From the NCBI GenBank assembly GCA_037447655.1, contig JBBHKE010002184.1:53260-117259 (forward strand): a stretch of DNA of 64,000 nt, in the 5' to 3' direction. The DNA is from Zygnema cylindricum. Taxonomy: Eukaryota; Streptophyta; Zygnematophyceae; Zygnematales; Zygnemataceae. The notes beneath the pieces are model-generated. The model ran no database searches and was not told the DNA's origin. It saw only the letters and a list, made by a program, of their open reading frames with translations. This document shows positions 36,006 through 48,192 of the stretch, piece by piece. How positions within the stretch are numbered: position 1 is the first letter of the stretch; each line of letters starts with the position of its first letter. The translations under genes and the position numbers were made by a program.

Positions 36006-38240
36006 CCAAAATTCGGTTGAGTGACAACAGTTAATATTTTTGACCCCAACGTTGATAGAGAGTAGGAAAAGTATGTAAGTGTTTTTTTTTGTTTCACTTT
36101 TGCAAGTTTTGCCTCAATTATGACGGTATGATGTTCAATAGGGGAAAATCATTAAGCTTAGGATTGAAAGGGTTCAAACATTCAGAAAAAAATGGTCATT
36201 CTATTCCTTTTTATACATTTTATTGCTCGTAATTTTCTTAACTCCCCACTAGCCTGTTTCGTTTCAAACTGACAAAAAAAATCATGATATAATAACACTG
36301 ACACGAAATTAGATATGATGTATTGTTTATTTAAATTCAGAAGTAAAGGATACCTTTACTCGCAGTTGAATATAGCCACAGGTACAAAAGATACAAACCC
36401 AATAAAAAAATTGTAAATGGATAATACAACCCTTTTTTTAACTTGAAATGTACAAAAAATTACAAGCCTAATGTTCATTTATTTTGGAACAGTCGTAATC
36501 TGGTGAATTTCGCGATATGAACATGGTAGAAAAAGCTGCCTCAGGAAATTCTAACATCACAAAAGGAATTATAAAACCGCAACATCACAATGTTGTCCGA
36601 CATTTGGATATTATCCACAACAAAAGGAAACACGAACAAATAAATTTGCAAATGTTGCATATTGTGATGAAAAAAGACATAAATTTGTGTTTTTCAAATT
36701 GCTTTGACAAAAAATAATTGACATCATTGCCTTTTTTTCATTATCTTTCTTCTTTAAATGGGTAGCAAAGCTAAAGAAGGCACTTTATCCGGTGTTCTTT
36801 ACAGAAACTGAAGAGAAAAAGGTTATATCATCATTTTAAAGTATTGATAACGTCCACGACCTTTCTTATAAGAAAATCCCTCACATTTCGTTAACACAAT
36901 AAAACAATTTCAATTTCAATTTTTTTTTTAGCGCCCATTATTTCAACTTGCAAACCAAACTTTATAGTAGTCAATACACAATTATAGTGCGCAGCGGCAC
37001 CAACAAAAGCTAGGGAGAGAGGGAGAGAGGGAGAGTGGGAAAGAGGGGGATAGGGGGAGAGGGAGAGAGGGAGAGGGAGAGGGAGAGAGAGAGAGGGAAA
37101 ATGCTCTCTCACTCTCAAAACTCTCTTGCACAGCCAACACACTCAAACTAACTTTCCAGTCGCATATGGTACAATCGGCCATCAAGACATTCTCCACTAT
37201 CTCTTTACTAGACAACCACGAACAAGTGGACAGAGTGTAGAGATAAGAGTTGTAGGATAGGGAGAGAAATGTAGCAATCACACGAGAGACAAAAACAGAT
37301 TTGAATAAGCTGTTGCTTTTGTATTAGTCCGTTGAAAAAATCACAACTGTTTGGACACTTCCTAATAAAGCAACAAATTGCATTTTATGATGCGTCTATC
37401 TTGCTTGCCAAAATTGTTGTATGTGTGAATAGATTGGTATATGAATGATCTTTTACTATACCTTTTTAAATTCTAGCATCTTGCATTGACTAATGTACAT
37501 AAGCACCTGTCAAAAAAATGTGGCGCCAATCTAAACATTGATACGTTCGCATGAGGATGAATTCAAGACCTTCGGAATTTAGGGTAAGCTTCTCATATAA
37601 TTCGTAATAGTCCACGATAAAATTTTGGTTGTCAAAATCGTCAATATTCGATGTCTCCCAAAATCGTCATAAACCAACAACAACAACACTCAAACAAGCA
37701 AAAGCAAGTAAGATAATCAGCACAAGAGCAAGGGAGAGAGAGAGGAGAGATCCGGCAAAACTCCATAATATTTCACTAAGAGGTTTTTTTCTCACACTTA
37801 ATATAACCCCAACACTAAGATAAAATTCTACATCCTGACAGGGTTTTGACAAAGTTAGCTAGTCAAATACCATCAAAAAACTACCAAAAGTAAAAAAGCA
37901 TCTAAGAAACAGTATGACTATCTGTACTCTACAAATAGTACACACGAACTGCAACAACGAACTCCACAACCAAACCAACACATTTCTTTGGGTTCGATGA
38001 AGCGTTGAATCATAAAGCCCTTGATTCCACTTTACAACCCAATAGAAACCTGATAGACTTTTGTACAAGTGTAAAGGTGGTGATATTAACAAGTCCCATT
38101 ATTTGATTTAAATGACTTCCTCTTATAATAATCTATTTGTGAGAATACGAGAGGTGACCCTTTGTCTTATGACAAGGTGAGACAGTTAGGCGAATGGGAT
38201 ACTGACGTGGAAACATGCGGAGAGAAAGAGTACAATCTCA
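36006..38240. other. AT-rich DNA, no gene seen
   Basis: The stretch includes a GA block at 37,014-37,100. Frames here are short and without recognisable domains. Confidence 0.4.
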
Positions 38241-38241
38241 A

Positions 38242-38352
38242 AGTGGATATTCAGGCGAAAAATTACCTACGGAGAAAAAAGCAATTGATGCTAAGTGGGT
38301 GCTTCAGACAAAGACAGAGGCATCTGGTGAGGTGACAAAGTACAAGGCGAGA
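38242..38352 (+). pseudogene. Ty1/copia RT N-terminal fragment
   Basis: The frame reads KKAIDAKWVLQTKTEASG then EVTKYKAR, the start of the copia reverse transcriptase (KxxIGxKWVxKxK...G.v.RYKAR). Nothing before or after it continues the domain. Confidence 0.7.
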
Positions 38353-39123
38353 CGAGAGGAGAGTGCGTTGCTCAAGGCGTGTGGACAGATTTGGGTGGTG
38401 ACCCACAAAGAGAGGCCGATGGTGTAAGGCGTGCTTAGACGACGTCAAAAAAGTACATGTGCCAATGACGAAAGAATTGTCGACAGGTTCCTTCTAATAA
38501 TGTCAAAAGCTTGTTTCTCGTATCGGCGTATCGACCTACCGTGGTTTGAACACCCGCTACACAAACTGATGAGTGTCCATTTTTATAATAGTTGTGTAGA
38601 TGGAATTTTGTATTCTATAATTGAAAAGCACTCCTCTAAAAGATCTACATCTAATTACAGTACATACTCGTGAAATGCAAGCAATGTTTTGTCAGAGGAA
38701 AAAAGAAAAAAACAAATGAGTAAATAAAAGTAAGTTAATCTTATAATCATAAATAAACTAACTGTTAGATATAAATTGTCGAATCACAAAAGCGTCGCTT
38801 CACCGCTTTCACAATGCATATCTAACAATTCCCCTCTCCCTTTCAGAATCTCTATTACATATAAGCGATGCACAAGCAAAATTCACATTGCACAAAATTC
38901 ACATTTACGTACAAATTGTATGGTAACCCTTAAATCCATCGCGCTGAAAGCCACTTACAACACACAGAAATTGTATTAATTATCAACTCCTCAACAATTT
39001 CCATGGGGAATACCCGACTTCTTAGCGACAAAAACAATGTATTGACTGAAAAGAAAATCCCTACGTGGACCTTCACAAATATAAGGCCTATTATTCTCCT
39101 TTAATGATTCCCACCATATGGCC

Positions 39124-41609
39124 CTACCAATCGTATTGACAAAGTCTTGTTTCCTCATCCCACCACCATAAATTCTTTTGTTTAAACCTATTTATTTTAT
39201 TTTCCTTCCCAAGTATCCAGTTATTATGAAGTGTTGCACATCCCATTTGAATACAAACTTCTATTGGTTTACGCCAAAAATTAAAAAACTTTCCATTTGG
39301 GTGTACAGTTCGATTCAAAAAAACTACTCGTAAACCATTCCATAAGCACTCGTCATCTCCTGATAAAAATTCCGATTTTTCCCCACATAAAACCCAATAA
39401 AAACTTGGTTGTTCACTTTGGTGCTCATGTTCCATGGCTCGTTTAATGATCGCTTCAAATGCTTGGATAACCAATGGCTCAGATCTTGCGAGATAAAAAC
39501 CTGAATTTATCTTACCTCTATTTACCGGGGTGGATTGACCAATTTTATCACTTTGAACAGGAAACGTACCTGGTCCTAAGTCGTAAATTTCCGTAATCGG
39601 ATCTCGAAACCAAGCAATATCGACATCCGACCAGAAAACATGATATCCCAGTTTTAAAATTCGTAAAACAGTACGAGATTTTAATTTTGTAATAGAACGA
39701 AAGCAATTCGACCCAAATGAACATTTTGCCTCTCGTTCTCCTTTTTTACCCTCACCATTGTTTTCTCTTTTCTCTACCTCAAACTGTTCAAGAAAAACCG
39801 GTAAACCTTGGACAGAAGCAAAATGGTATAAATCCTCATCGAGGGCAGCTATTAGAGGATCTCTTAAACCTAATCTTCGAAGAGTACAAACGAAATTCAT
39901 TAACATATCGGAATATCCACCGGAAACCGCAACCAACGTCACAATTTTTCGGCTATCAGCCATTATTGGAAGAAGTTCCTCCAAAGTCAAACCTTCTACA
40001 GGAGAAGCTGCCATGGTCAAATCTTTTGTTGTGAGGTAAGGTTTTGGGGAAATAGCGTTACAAAGCCATTTTTGTCTTTCTAGTTCTTTAACATTGTGGG
40101 TATTTGAAGTGTAAGAAACCGAGGATTCAAATCCGAGGGAAGAAAGTTTTGAGTTACATGTACAATTCACTTCTGTAAGACATATCCCTCCATCATCTGC
40201 ATAAACAAGATACAAACTATAATCAATTAATAGATTGTCAAACATTGTCGATATAATTTCTATTTTCGATTTACTGTTATTTTCTTTTGTTAGTATTTCT
40301 ATCATTTATTTGGAGTACAACAGAAGCATAATCTTCAAAGCCTAAAACAAAAATGGAAAGGACACAGCCAAAAAAAAGAAGCATACTGAAAAAGTGAATG
40401 TTTTTCGCTACTACCCAAAGCGTACAAAAGAAAAAGTAAGCAAGAAAAATTCCAGATAATTGCATCACTAAACGACGAGAAGATACTTCACACCTACTGG
40501 TCTTTTTAGACATTCCTTTAATCATTTTTCCATTTTCATTTTTTTTACCTTTTATATTTGAAAATTATAAGTAATAACTCACCTTTTTCATAAGGCTTCC
40601 AACTCCACGGCTTTCTTGCAGGACACCCTTTCTCAACGACTTCCTCCAAAATTTCTTCCTCTCCCAAGCCCTCAAACATTTCCTTCTCCTCCCTCCTTTG
40701 TACATGTGCTCTCACTAAAGCAAAATTTTTCTTTTTGTTTTTTACCCACCTCTCTCCCTCCTCTTCGTCCCCTCCGTTCCACGACTTCAAATGTCGAGTC
40801 GACCCACAAGTGACAGTGTTCCCTCCATCTATTACCTCTCTTTTTGTCGTTATTAGGGCTGCATGAGCTAGCCACGTGTCGAGCTGAGATCTTCCAGCCG
40901 GAAATGGCGGCATTTTCCCATAGTACAAAAATTTATGATTGTCCCAAAGCCAAGCTCCGGCGCCGCCAGCTGTCTCCAACTGACCAAAAACTGACACGTG
41001 GCGACAGAAGTCACGATCTGAAATAATAAAATCTTTTTCAGATGAAGGACGCTCGGAAAGGACAGGTGGCATATGGTCAATATTGTACCGCGGCCATGTC
41101 AGCAAAAATCCGTTCTCTGAAAACTTTTCGGAAGCTTCGTCCACAAGTTCTTCGAGCGATGTTTGGTTTATGATTGCCACGTCAGCATTTATGACCATGG
41201 AAAATAGTGTCTTGGCAGAAAGAGCTCGGGCGATGGTAGAGTGGAAGAGGGGAGATCCACGGCTGTCGGAAAATCCGGGTTCAAAAACAAAATCAAGTTG
41301 AAAATCTTGATGAACATTATCTGGAAATTGGGATTTAAGACTGAAAAAAGATGAATGGTTTCCCAGGAGGAATATTTGAGGAGGAGGATTTAAACGGAGG
41401 AGCGAGCTAATGGTTCTATATTGAAGTTCGGTATGTGCCACTCCGTTTTCAGTTAATGGAGGAATGAGAAAAACGGAGAGGGATTGGGAGAAGGTAAAAG
41501 GTTTTTCAAATTTATCACCGTATTCACTGAAAGAAAGGGAGTGTTGGCAACTAAGCAGGAAGACGAAGAGAGAGAGGAGAAAAATGGAAGTTTCAAAGAC
41601 AGTTCCCAT
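39124..41609 (-). CDS. RAY1-like GT77 glycosyltransferase, copy C (open, C-terminus shortened)
   Basis: Exon 1 (41,609-40,583) and exon 2 (40,196-39,124) join in phase 1 by GT-AG and give about 699 residues. The N-terminus MGTVFETSIFLLSLFVFLLS is a signal-anchor, so a Golgi lumenal enzyme is likely. Residues 30-340 form an N-terminal glycosyltransferase-like region (SVFLIPPLTENG, PLFHSTIARALS, AGGAGAWLWDN). The C-terminal GT77 domain (about 420-699) holds SGGYSDMLMNFVC, the DxD at 533-535 and TLHNNWILG. RAY1 adds beta-arabinofuranose to cell-wall or proteoglycan acceptors; that role is inferred from family. A TAT-to-TAG change ends the protein 12 residues earlier than copies A and B. It is the only copy with an intact exon 1. 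Confidence 0.88.
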
Positions 41610-41879
41610 GGTGAAGATGTTTGATCGACTCGTTTGTGAATTTTAGATTTTAGAATTCGTCTTTTTGTTTGTTGCTTTTTTTTACTTTCATTCTTTCTTT
41701 GTTTGTTTTTATTCTATCGTTTTTGGGGCAAAAATTTTACAATGTTTAGAGTTGGTACATTCATTTATCATGAACCAGACTGACATGTCTTTCTTTTTTT
41801 TTTGAATATATTGGCTGAGAAAGATAAAGCCACAGTCAAAATGAGAAGAAGCTGAGGATTTATGATGCACAATTACATC

Positions 41880-42150
41880 TCGGTTTTGTTATTCAGAATT
41901 ATCGGCGAGCACAGCGCGCCGAGCCTTTCACAATTCTGCCAAAATTTGTCCTTGTCGATGCCAATAAGCCCAAATCGAATGCTGATTGGCCAACAAACAT
42001 CAGATTCTGCCTCGTCCGCGACCTTGTAGGTGCCGACAAAATTTATGGACGCCGACAAAGGACGAGGCCGTTTTATCAGGAAAAAATTGCTACTTAACTG
42101 TCGCTTTTTTTATTGGCCAGCCGTACACATGAGATTCTGCCCGGTGAAAA
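41880..42150 (-). promoter_or_regulatory. Conserved upstream module (copy C)
   Basis: Minus-strand phrases GCCGACAAA, TTTGTCGGCACC and GGCGCGCTGTGCTCGCCGA match the modules upstream of copies A and B, about 270-540 bp before the ATG. Confidence 0.45.
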
Positions 42151-44425
42151 AGGTCCGCGTCGCTGTCAACATATTTATCACAATTGTCTGAGTTGGCTTT
42201 AGGTCATTGGTACATCGTTTCCGTTCGAATTATTTAGGGGAGGTCACAACTGAAAACTGTCAGCGCGAGGGAAGGTCGTATTCATTCCAGTTTTTCTAGG
42301 GTAAGTGACAACTGAAAGAGGCCGTCAACGCGAGCGTCTACGATGAAACACCGTCATTGAAGAGAGCATTGTCGGTGGTAAAATCCACGTAAGCCGCAGA
42401 TTTGTTTCGGACGGATTTTGGATTACATCTAACCGTCCGATCAGCGTTAACTTCCTTAAATTGGTTAAGGGTCATTAACGGGGGAAACCACCAGATTTTC
42501 AGAGGTGAGTGACCATAATAATATTTTTAGCCTCGGAGTTGGTAAAGAGATGGGCGCATATGTCAATATTATTTTGTGTATTACTTTTTGCAAATTTTGC
42601 CTCAATATTGACAGTTTTTAATGTTCAACAGAAAAGAATTATAGATGTCAATTAAGAGTAGGATTGAAAGGGTTTAACGGCAATGTTTAGTTGTCATTCT
42701 ATTTCCTTTTATACATTTTAATGCTCTTACTTACTTTTTTTTGTTTCCTTTTTAATGTTTGGTTTCAAACTGACAAAAAAAATCATGATACGATAACGTT
42801 GACAGGAAAATAGGGGATAAAATTTGTATACATTATAATATACATTAAGTGAAAAGTAAAGGGTCCTTTACTCGCAATTAAATTTAGCCACAGAAACAAA
42901 AGACATTAAACCCAAAAACAATTTTGTAAAGGGAAAAATAAGACTTGAAATATACACATAAAACTAGTGGAATGTTTTTTTTCATTTTTCAACAGATATT
43001 CTGATGATTTTTGGTAAACACTAAAAAAAAAAAATTGTAAATTCGCATATTGTGAGGAAAAAAGACACAGATAAGTGTTTTTATAATTGCATTGGCAAAC
43101 AAGTAATTGACATAATTGACGTTTTCTTTGTTTTTTTTTTTTTTTTTTTTTGAATAAGTAGCAAAGCTAAATAGGGCATTTTGACTGGTGTTCTTTACAT
43201 AAATCTTAAGGGAGAAATTTACATATCATCATTTGAAAATATTGACAATGTCCTCAACCTTTCTATCGAAGAAATCCCTCACATTTCATAAAAACCAGAA
43301 AGCGATTTAAGATTAACACCAGTTATTGCAATTGCAAACCATTTTTATGTAGATTTCAGGGTTTTGCTTTCACAGAATGCAAATGACTGTTTTTTAAATT
43401 GTAATTCACATTGTACATTTTATCGTGGTTCAACAAATTCTCATTTTTTTATGCTGTAAAATCCTCAAATTCACGCACCGCAAAATTCACAAATCCTTGA
43501 AAATCCCAAATTGTCATAAATTTGTCATACATTTCACAAAATCACATGTCGAAGGCCACAATTTTTTTGTGCTGTAAATTCGAAGGCTCAAACAACAACA
43601 AAGTATGATCACTGATACGGACAGTTTTGTGACTTGAAAGGATAAAACTTGCAAGCTTTTTAAGATTTTCCAGGTTTTAAACAACTTATAGACTTTTTAG
43701 GATCTTAAGGATTTTTAGGGGTTTTAGGGTTTTGGGGGATGTTAAGGAATTTTAGGATGATTTCCGGTTTTGGGGATGTTAAGGGTTTTTTGGGATTACT
43801 AGGGTTTTTGATATTTCTTACATCATAGGGTTTTTTTGGTGTTTAAACTTCGTAAAAATTTGTTTCTTCTACCACTCCGGCCGTTTTGAATGCCGCTTTT
43901 CTTTGTCGACACTACCCAAAACCCCAATAAAACCCCAATATATCGAGATAAATATAATATTATACTATAAATTAATGCAATAAACAGAAATTGATAAGTT
44001 TGGCCTCCCTCTGTCGACACTACCAAAAACCCCAAGACCCAAATGAATGTAATACTGTATTACATTGTAACATATTATCAAAGAAACTGTTCAGTTTGTC
44101 CTATTAATTACCCTTATTTAGCTAAATTATACACATATATACTATTTGTTTGAATCATATCATACATTAGTTAGGATTTCAGGAGTCTCTAATGGGTGCT
44201 TAAAAGATTTTCTTAGAGTTTACATAAGGGTTTTCTGCCGAGAAAAAACAAAGGAACAAATACACACACACCAGGAGAAAGAAAAAGGAAAAAAAAAAAT
44301 CCTCAAAATGAAAGTATTACTCTTACCCTTCGTCTCTTTCGCTCCTCTCCAAAATGCAAAGAAATAACATAGAAGTCAAAACAAAAAAAAACAAAAAAAC
44401 TGAAAAAAATTGCATAAATACAAAC
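42151..44425. other. Intergenic DNA with telomere-like T/G tract
   Basis: No gene is seen except possible last exons of the QueC-like gene below 44,426. From 43,640 to 43,815 the plus strand is rich in TTTAGGGTTTTGG-like phrases. A phrase CTGTCGACACTACC.AAAACCCC occurs near 43,905 and 44,012. Confidence 0.4.
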
Positions 44426-47400
44426 CTGTGGACAACTTCCGCAATGCCGATTTTTTCCAATCATACAGCTGTAGGAGAGAGGGAATGGGACAAACATTTT
44501 TTGTCCTAATAGAACCACTTCCGTTTTGCTCAAATGGCTGTTTTTTTCTCGACCTCCAATTCCCAATAACCCAAAAAAAAAAAAAAAAGAGGAAGACAAA
44601 ATAAAATACACACTTTTTAATAATAAAATACCGAAACCGACATACTCAAACAACTCTCTCTTTTTTTCACAATTTGTTGTAAAATTAAGGATGACGCAAA
44701 GACAAAAACTAAGAAAGTGAAGCAGTATTTTTTGCTTTTTTCCTTGACTTTTTCGAACTTTTAAATACGCGATAATACCAGTTTTATTAGACAAGTTAAA
44801 AACGCTAACAAATAAATAAATAAACAAAATTAAATAAAATTAATAAATAAATAAATTCCATAAATTTCAAAAACATAATATTATTAAAATCTCATTTAGA
44901 CCCCAATTTCAACTTTTACCTGAACGGTAATTCCAAAGAAATAGGCGGTTGAAGGTTTGCAATCGTGGAACGGAAACTTTCGACGAAATTTTCCGATGAA
45001 CTGAGTCAAAATCGTTAAATAATAAAAATGAAAACTTTTTTAAGTTTTTAAAAGCTGAGATTCCACTAAAATTTGTATGAAAGACCTCAACAAAGTTTGA
45101 AATACAGCTAGCTCTCGCTTACCTCTCCTTTCCCATTATTCTCTCTCTCCTACCTCCTCTCCTCTCTTTATATTTCTCTCTCTCCCTCAACCACTTCTCG
45201 TCCCATATTCTCTCTCTTCCACATCCACTCCTCCACTTATTTCTCTCTGTTTCTAACGCTCTTCCTCACCTCTTCACTTATTCCTCTCTCCCTCTCTCCT
45301 TCCCATGTTGTCCCTCTTCCTCTCGTCTTCACTTATTTATATCTCCCTCTTCCTCTTCTCCTCCCATATTGTCCTTCTTCCTCTCGTATTTTCTTATTTC
45401 TCTCTCTCATTCTTCCCACATTCTTCTCTCCTTCTCTCATTCTTTCTCTCCTTCCTTCTCCCCTTCTCCCTCTCGCCGTCGAGTAGCAAGTTAAAACACA
45501 ATACGATGAAAAAAAAAAAAAAACTAAATTCATAAACTTCTAAATGTATAAATAAATGAAATAATACTAAAAAATAAAATTTGTAGGTTAAGAATTCCAC
45601 CTGGAGTACGACCCAAGATCATCTCGAGTTAATCCTATGGCTAAATGAGAGGCATTCATCTGAAACAAGAAGAAAAAAATAGAAAAAAAAGCAAGAAATG
45701 AGAAGGGAAAGATAGAAGTGTTCTGCAACGTTTTTGAACTATATCGGAATCAAAAAAAAAAAAAGTGGTTTGAGAATAGACAGTTTTCCCCCCTTTTTAC
45801 CCATATCTCAAAATTGATAATGGAAGTGCAAACTGTGGTCCCAAAATATCAACCATTAATAAACACGAAATCGCTCTTTAACAAATAACATACAGTAAGG
45901 TTTTCTGAAATGCAGTAGAATCAAAGTCAAAATAAGTCAAAAAAAACACGATATAATCAAAAAATATATATATATCAAGTGAAAGTCAAGCTCGGTCAAC
46001 AAAGTCAATTTGAGTTGATTAAAGTTTCTTTAATCCACTCAAATTGAGCAAAATTGTTTCAAGTCCAGTCGAGTATATATATATATATAAAAACTCAATT
46101 GACATTAACAAAAACTACATGATTCCATAAAAGTCAACGATGGTCAAACGACTTCTCTTTCAGTGAATTCGAGTCGAGTCAAACAAAGTCAAATCAAGCG
46201 AAGTCAAGTCAAGACGAGTCGGGTCAAGTCAACAAATCAAGGCAAGCCAAAGTCAAAACAAGTCAAGAAAGTCAACTCGAGCCAAATCATGTCAAGTCAA
46301 CTCAAGCAACATGAAAGATCCATTCAAAAAAAGTTTAAGGGAGAGATTCGAAGGAACTATAGTTAAGTAAATTCGAGTCAAGACAAGTCAAGAAAAAGAA
46401 AGTCAAGTCAAGCAGTCAATTCGAGAACATTCAATAAAGAAAAATCAATAAAAGTTAAGAGAATAATAGTAATACGAAGAAAAATAGTAATAAGAATAAC
46501 AATAGTAATAAAACAAAAAAAAACACCTGAGTAGTATAGCTCGCTGCCAAAGATAATATGACGAGATTTCGATGAGGGAGAGGAATGTGAAGGCGGGTGG
46601 GTTGTTGCAGTTTACGAAATATCTCTCCCACCTGGTAGAAAGACAGAGGGAGAGGGAGAGGGAGAGGGAGGGGGAAGGAGAGGGGAAGGGGGAGGGCGAG
46701 GGGGAGGGCGAGGGGAGGGGGAGCGCGAAAAAAAAAATGTTTTTTTATTCAGAGAAAACTAGATTTTTACGGAGGCTCGTAAATGAGTTAAAAAACGCAT
46801 CAATGGAGTCAAATAATCAGAGCATCAATAAAAACTAAAGTACAAAACGGATCATAAAAGCTAATACAGAGTGAATAGCTAATATAGAGTTAAAACCATA
46901 ATTATTATAAACAATAATTAGAAAGAAAGGTTCCTAAATTGTAAATTATCCGTGAAAAAAAAAGTAAAAAAAAAAAAGACGTACAGAAGAAATATCGAGA
47001 GTTGCCAATGGTAATTCGAATTTTGCGCACAAATTTCCGCATGCTTCAAATTCACGAGCAGCACCTTTTTGCCCATAGTGGATAAAATCCGAATCTGATG
47101 CCGCACCCGTTCACGATCCGCCCAACGGATCCGCATCACTGCTTCTCCTCTCCTCCCTCTCCTTAAAAAATAAAAATGAAAACATAAAAAGAAAAAGAAA
47201 ACCACACAAACCTAAGAAAAAGAAAGAGGAAAAAAAATCTCACAATGGAAGTAGCTCAGATTTTTGCCAAAAGTATAACAAAGTGGCACTTTCAATTCCT
47301 CCACTCAAAAGAATTACACTTTTTTTGGTATTTTTATAATCAATTGTAATATTTGGAGACAAAGAGGCACTTGAAAACCTAAGAGAACGTGTCATTATTG

Positions 47401-47557
47401 GAGTTTGCAAACGACAAAAACTCAAATTCAAATTTTTTGATTGCATATGACATAATTTAGGGTTTGAAAAAAAATTAGGATTTGGAAAAAAAAATGAAGT
47501 ACCGAATTTCCTTCCATAAATAAGATGACAAGGTCTCATAATGTGAATGCTTTTCAC
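44426..47557 (-). CDS. QueC-like PP-loop protein (7-cyano-7-deazaguanine synthase family), six exons seen
   Basis: Exons: 47,557-47,244; 47,094-46,985; 46,631-46,527; 45,659-45,601; 45,000-44,920; 44,537-44,426. All junctions from exon 2 to exon 6 are GT-AG and in phase. Exon 1 has a Ser/Asn/Arg-rich N-terminus (possible organelle transit peptide) and the ATP P-loop LLSGGIES. Exon 2 has HYGQKGAAREFEA. Exon 3 has IPLPHRNLVILSLAASY, exon 4 AIGLTRDD, exon 5 to 6 LELPFSHLSKTEVVLLG, and exon 6 the zinc-type cysteines SC...HCGSCPQ. QueC makes preQ0 from carboxydeazaguanine using ATP and ammonia. Oddities: E replaces the usual D in SGGxDS, H replaces A in the ARN motif, and the fourth Cys is not found. 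Exons 1 and 2 do not join in frame with canonical sites (phase 2 against 1). The 3' end is unresolved; a tiny exon near 44,323-44,341 (ERKRRR) is possible. Confidence 0.75.
45140..45480. repeat. CT-rich tract inside QueC-like intron 4
   Basis: The stretch is plus-strand C/T-rich (TTCCTCTC, TCTCTCTC phrases), hence GA-rich on the gene strand. It sits between exons 4 and 5 and is not coding. Confidence 0.6.
45915..46440. repeat. Degenerate AGTCA(A) array inside QueC-like intron 3
   Basis: Dozens of AAGTC/AGTCAA/CAAGTCAAG units with 5-10 bp period lie between exons 3 and 4, with a small (TA)n at 46,074-46,088. The 67-codon frame at 46,163 is just this repeat translated. Confidence 0.75.
46640..46735. 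repeat. GA-rich array in QueC-like intron 2
   Basis: GAGAGGGAGAGGGAGAG grading into GGGGAGGGCGAG, adjacent to the exon 3 acceptor. On the gene strand it forms an extreme polypyrimidine tract. Confidence 0.6.
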
Positions 47558-47866
47558 AGTTATTCTAAACTGAAATATTATTAGGGTTTTATTAAATTAA
47601 AGTCCACTGCTTAAAAGCCTAGTATTGCGTTAATCAAAAACCCTAATTTGGTATTACTGAAACCCTAATTTTGTATGTTTGACAGAGCACCTAACCAGAG
47701 TTTAGCTTCGGAATATGATATATTTATTTTTTATGTAATCATTAATAGTACATATTTGATATTTAAATTTTTGGTTTTTTATTTTTTTATTATTTAGACG
47801 GAAATTTTCGATGTCTCCTCTTCCCTCAGAAACTCTTATTCCCTCTGCAATTGCAGTGGGGATGGA

Positions 47867-48010
47867 AATTTTCTGAAAGTGGTGTATCGTGAAGAATCGG
47901 CGATATTCTATAATCAGATCGTGCTTTTTCCGTACAAGATACACAACGAGCTCACATCTATATTTGTCCACACAAAATAGGAATTGATCATTTCAGTGAC
48001 GATTTTGTAC
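47867..48010. repeat. Segment duplicated at 51.45-52.37 kb (empty-site copy)
   Basis: About 85 nt starting GGAAATTTTCTGAAAGTGG are repeated exactly at 51,451. The following TTTGTCCACA..AAAATAGG phrase continues at 52,316, beyond an inserted hAT-type element. This copy lacks the insertion. Confidence 0.8.
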
Positions 48011-48012
48011 AG

Positions 48013-48192
48013 TACACGAATCGTTATTAGCGTTGAGAAATATTAGAGAAAAAAAGAATTAGCGTCATTCATTCTAATTTAGTACAGGAGACGGCAGATT
48101 ATGTCCACCTCAAAAGCGAATTTAGCCAGGCTTAATGTCAAAATTGGGGGTGCCGATATAGAGTTCATATCGATAATAACGATTAGCGGTAC
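48013..48192. mobile_element. Short decayed foldback MITE
   Basis: The left edge is TACACGAATCGTTATTAGCG and the right edge is TAATAACGATTAGCGGTAC. It abuts the next element and belongs to the same family as at 24 kb. Confidence 0.6.

Noticed and set aside
46163-46366. 67-codon Ser/Lys/Gln-rich frame
   Set aside because: Pure translation of the AGTCA array inside an intron.
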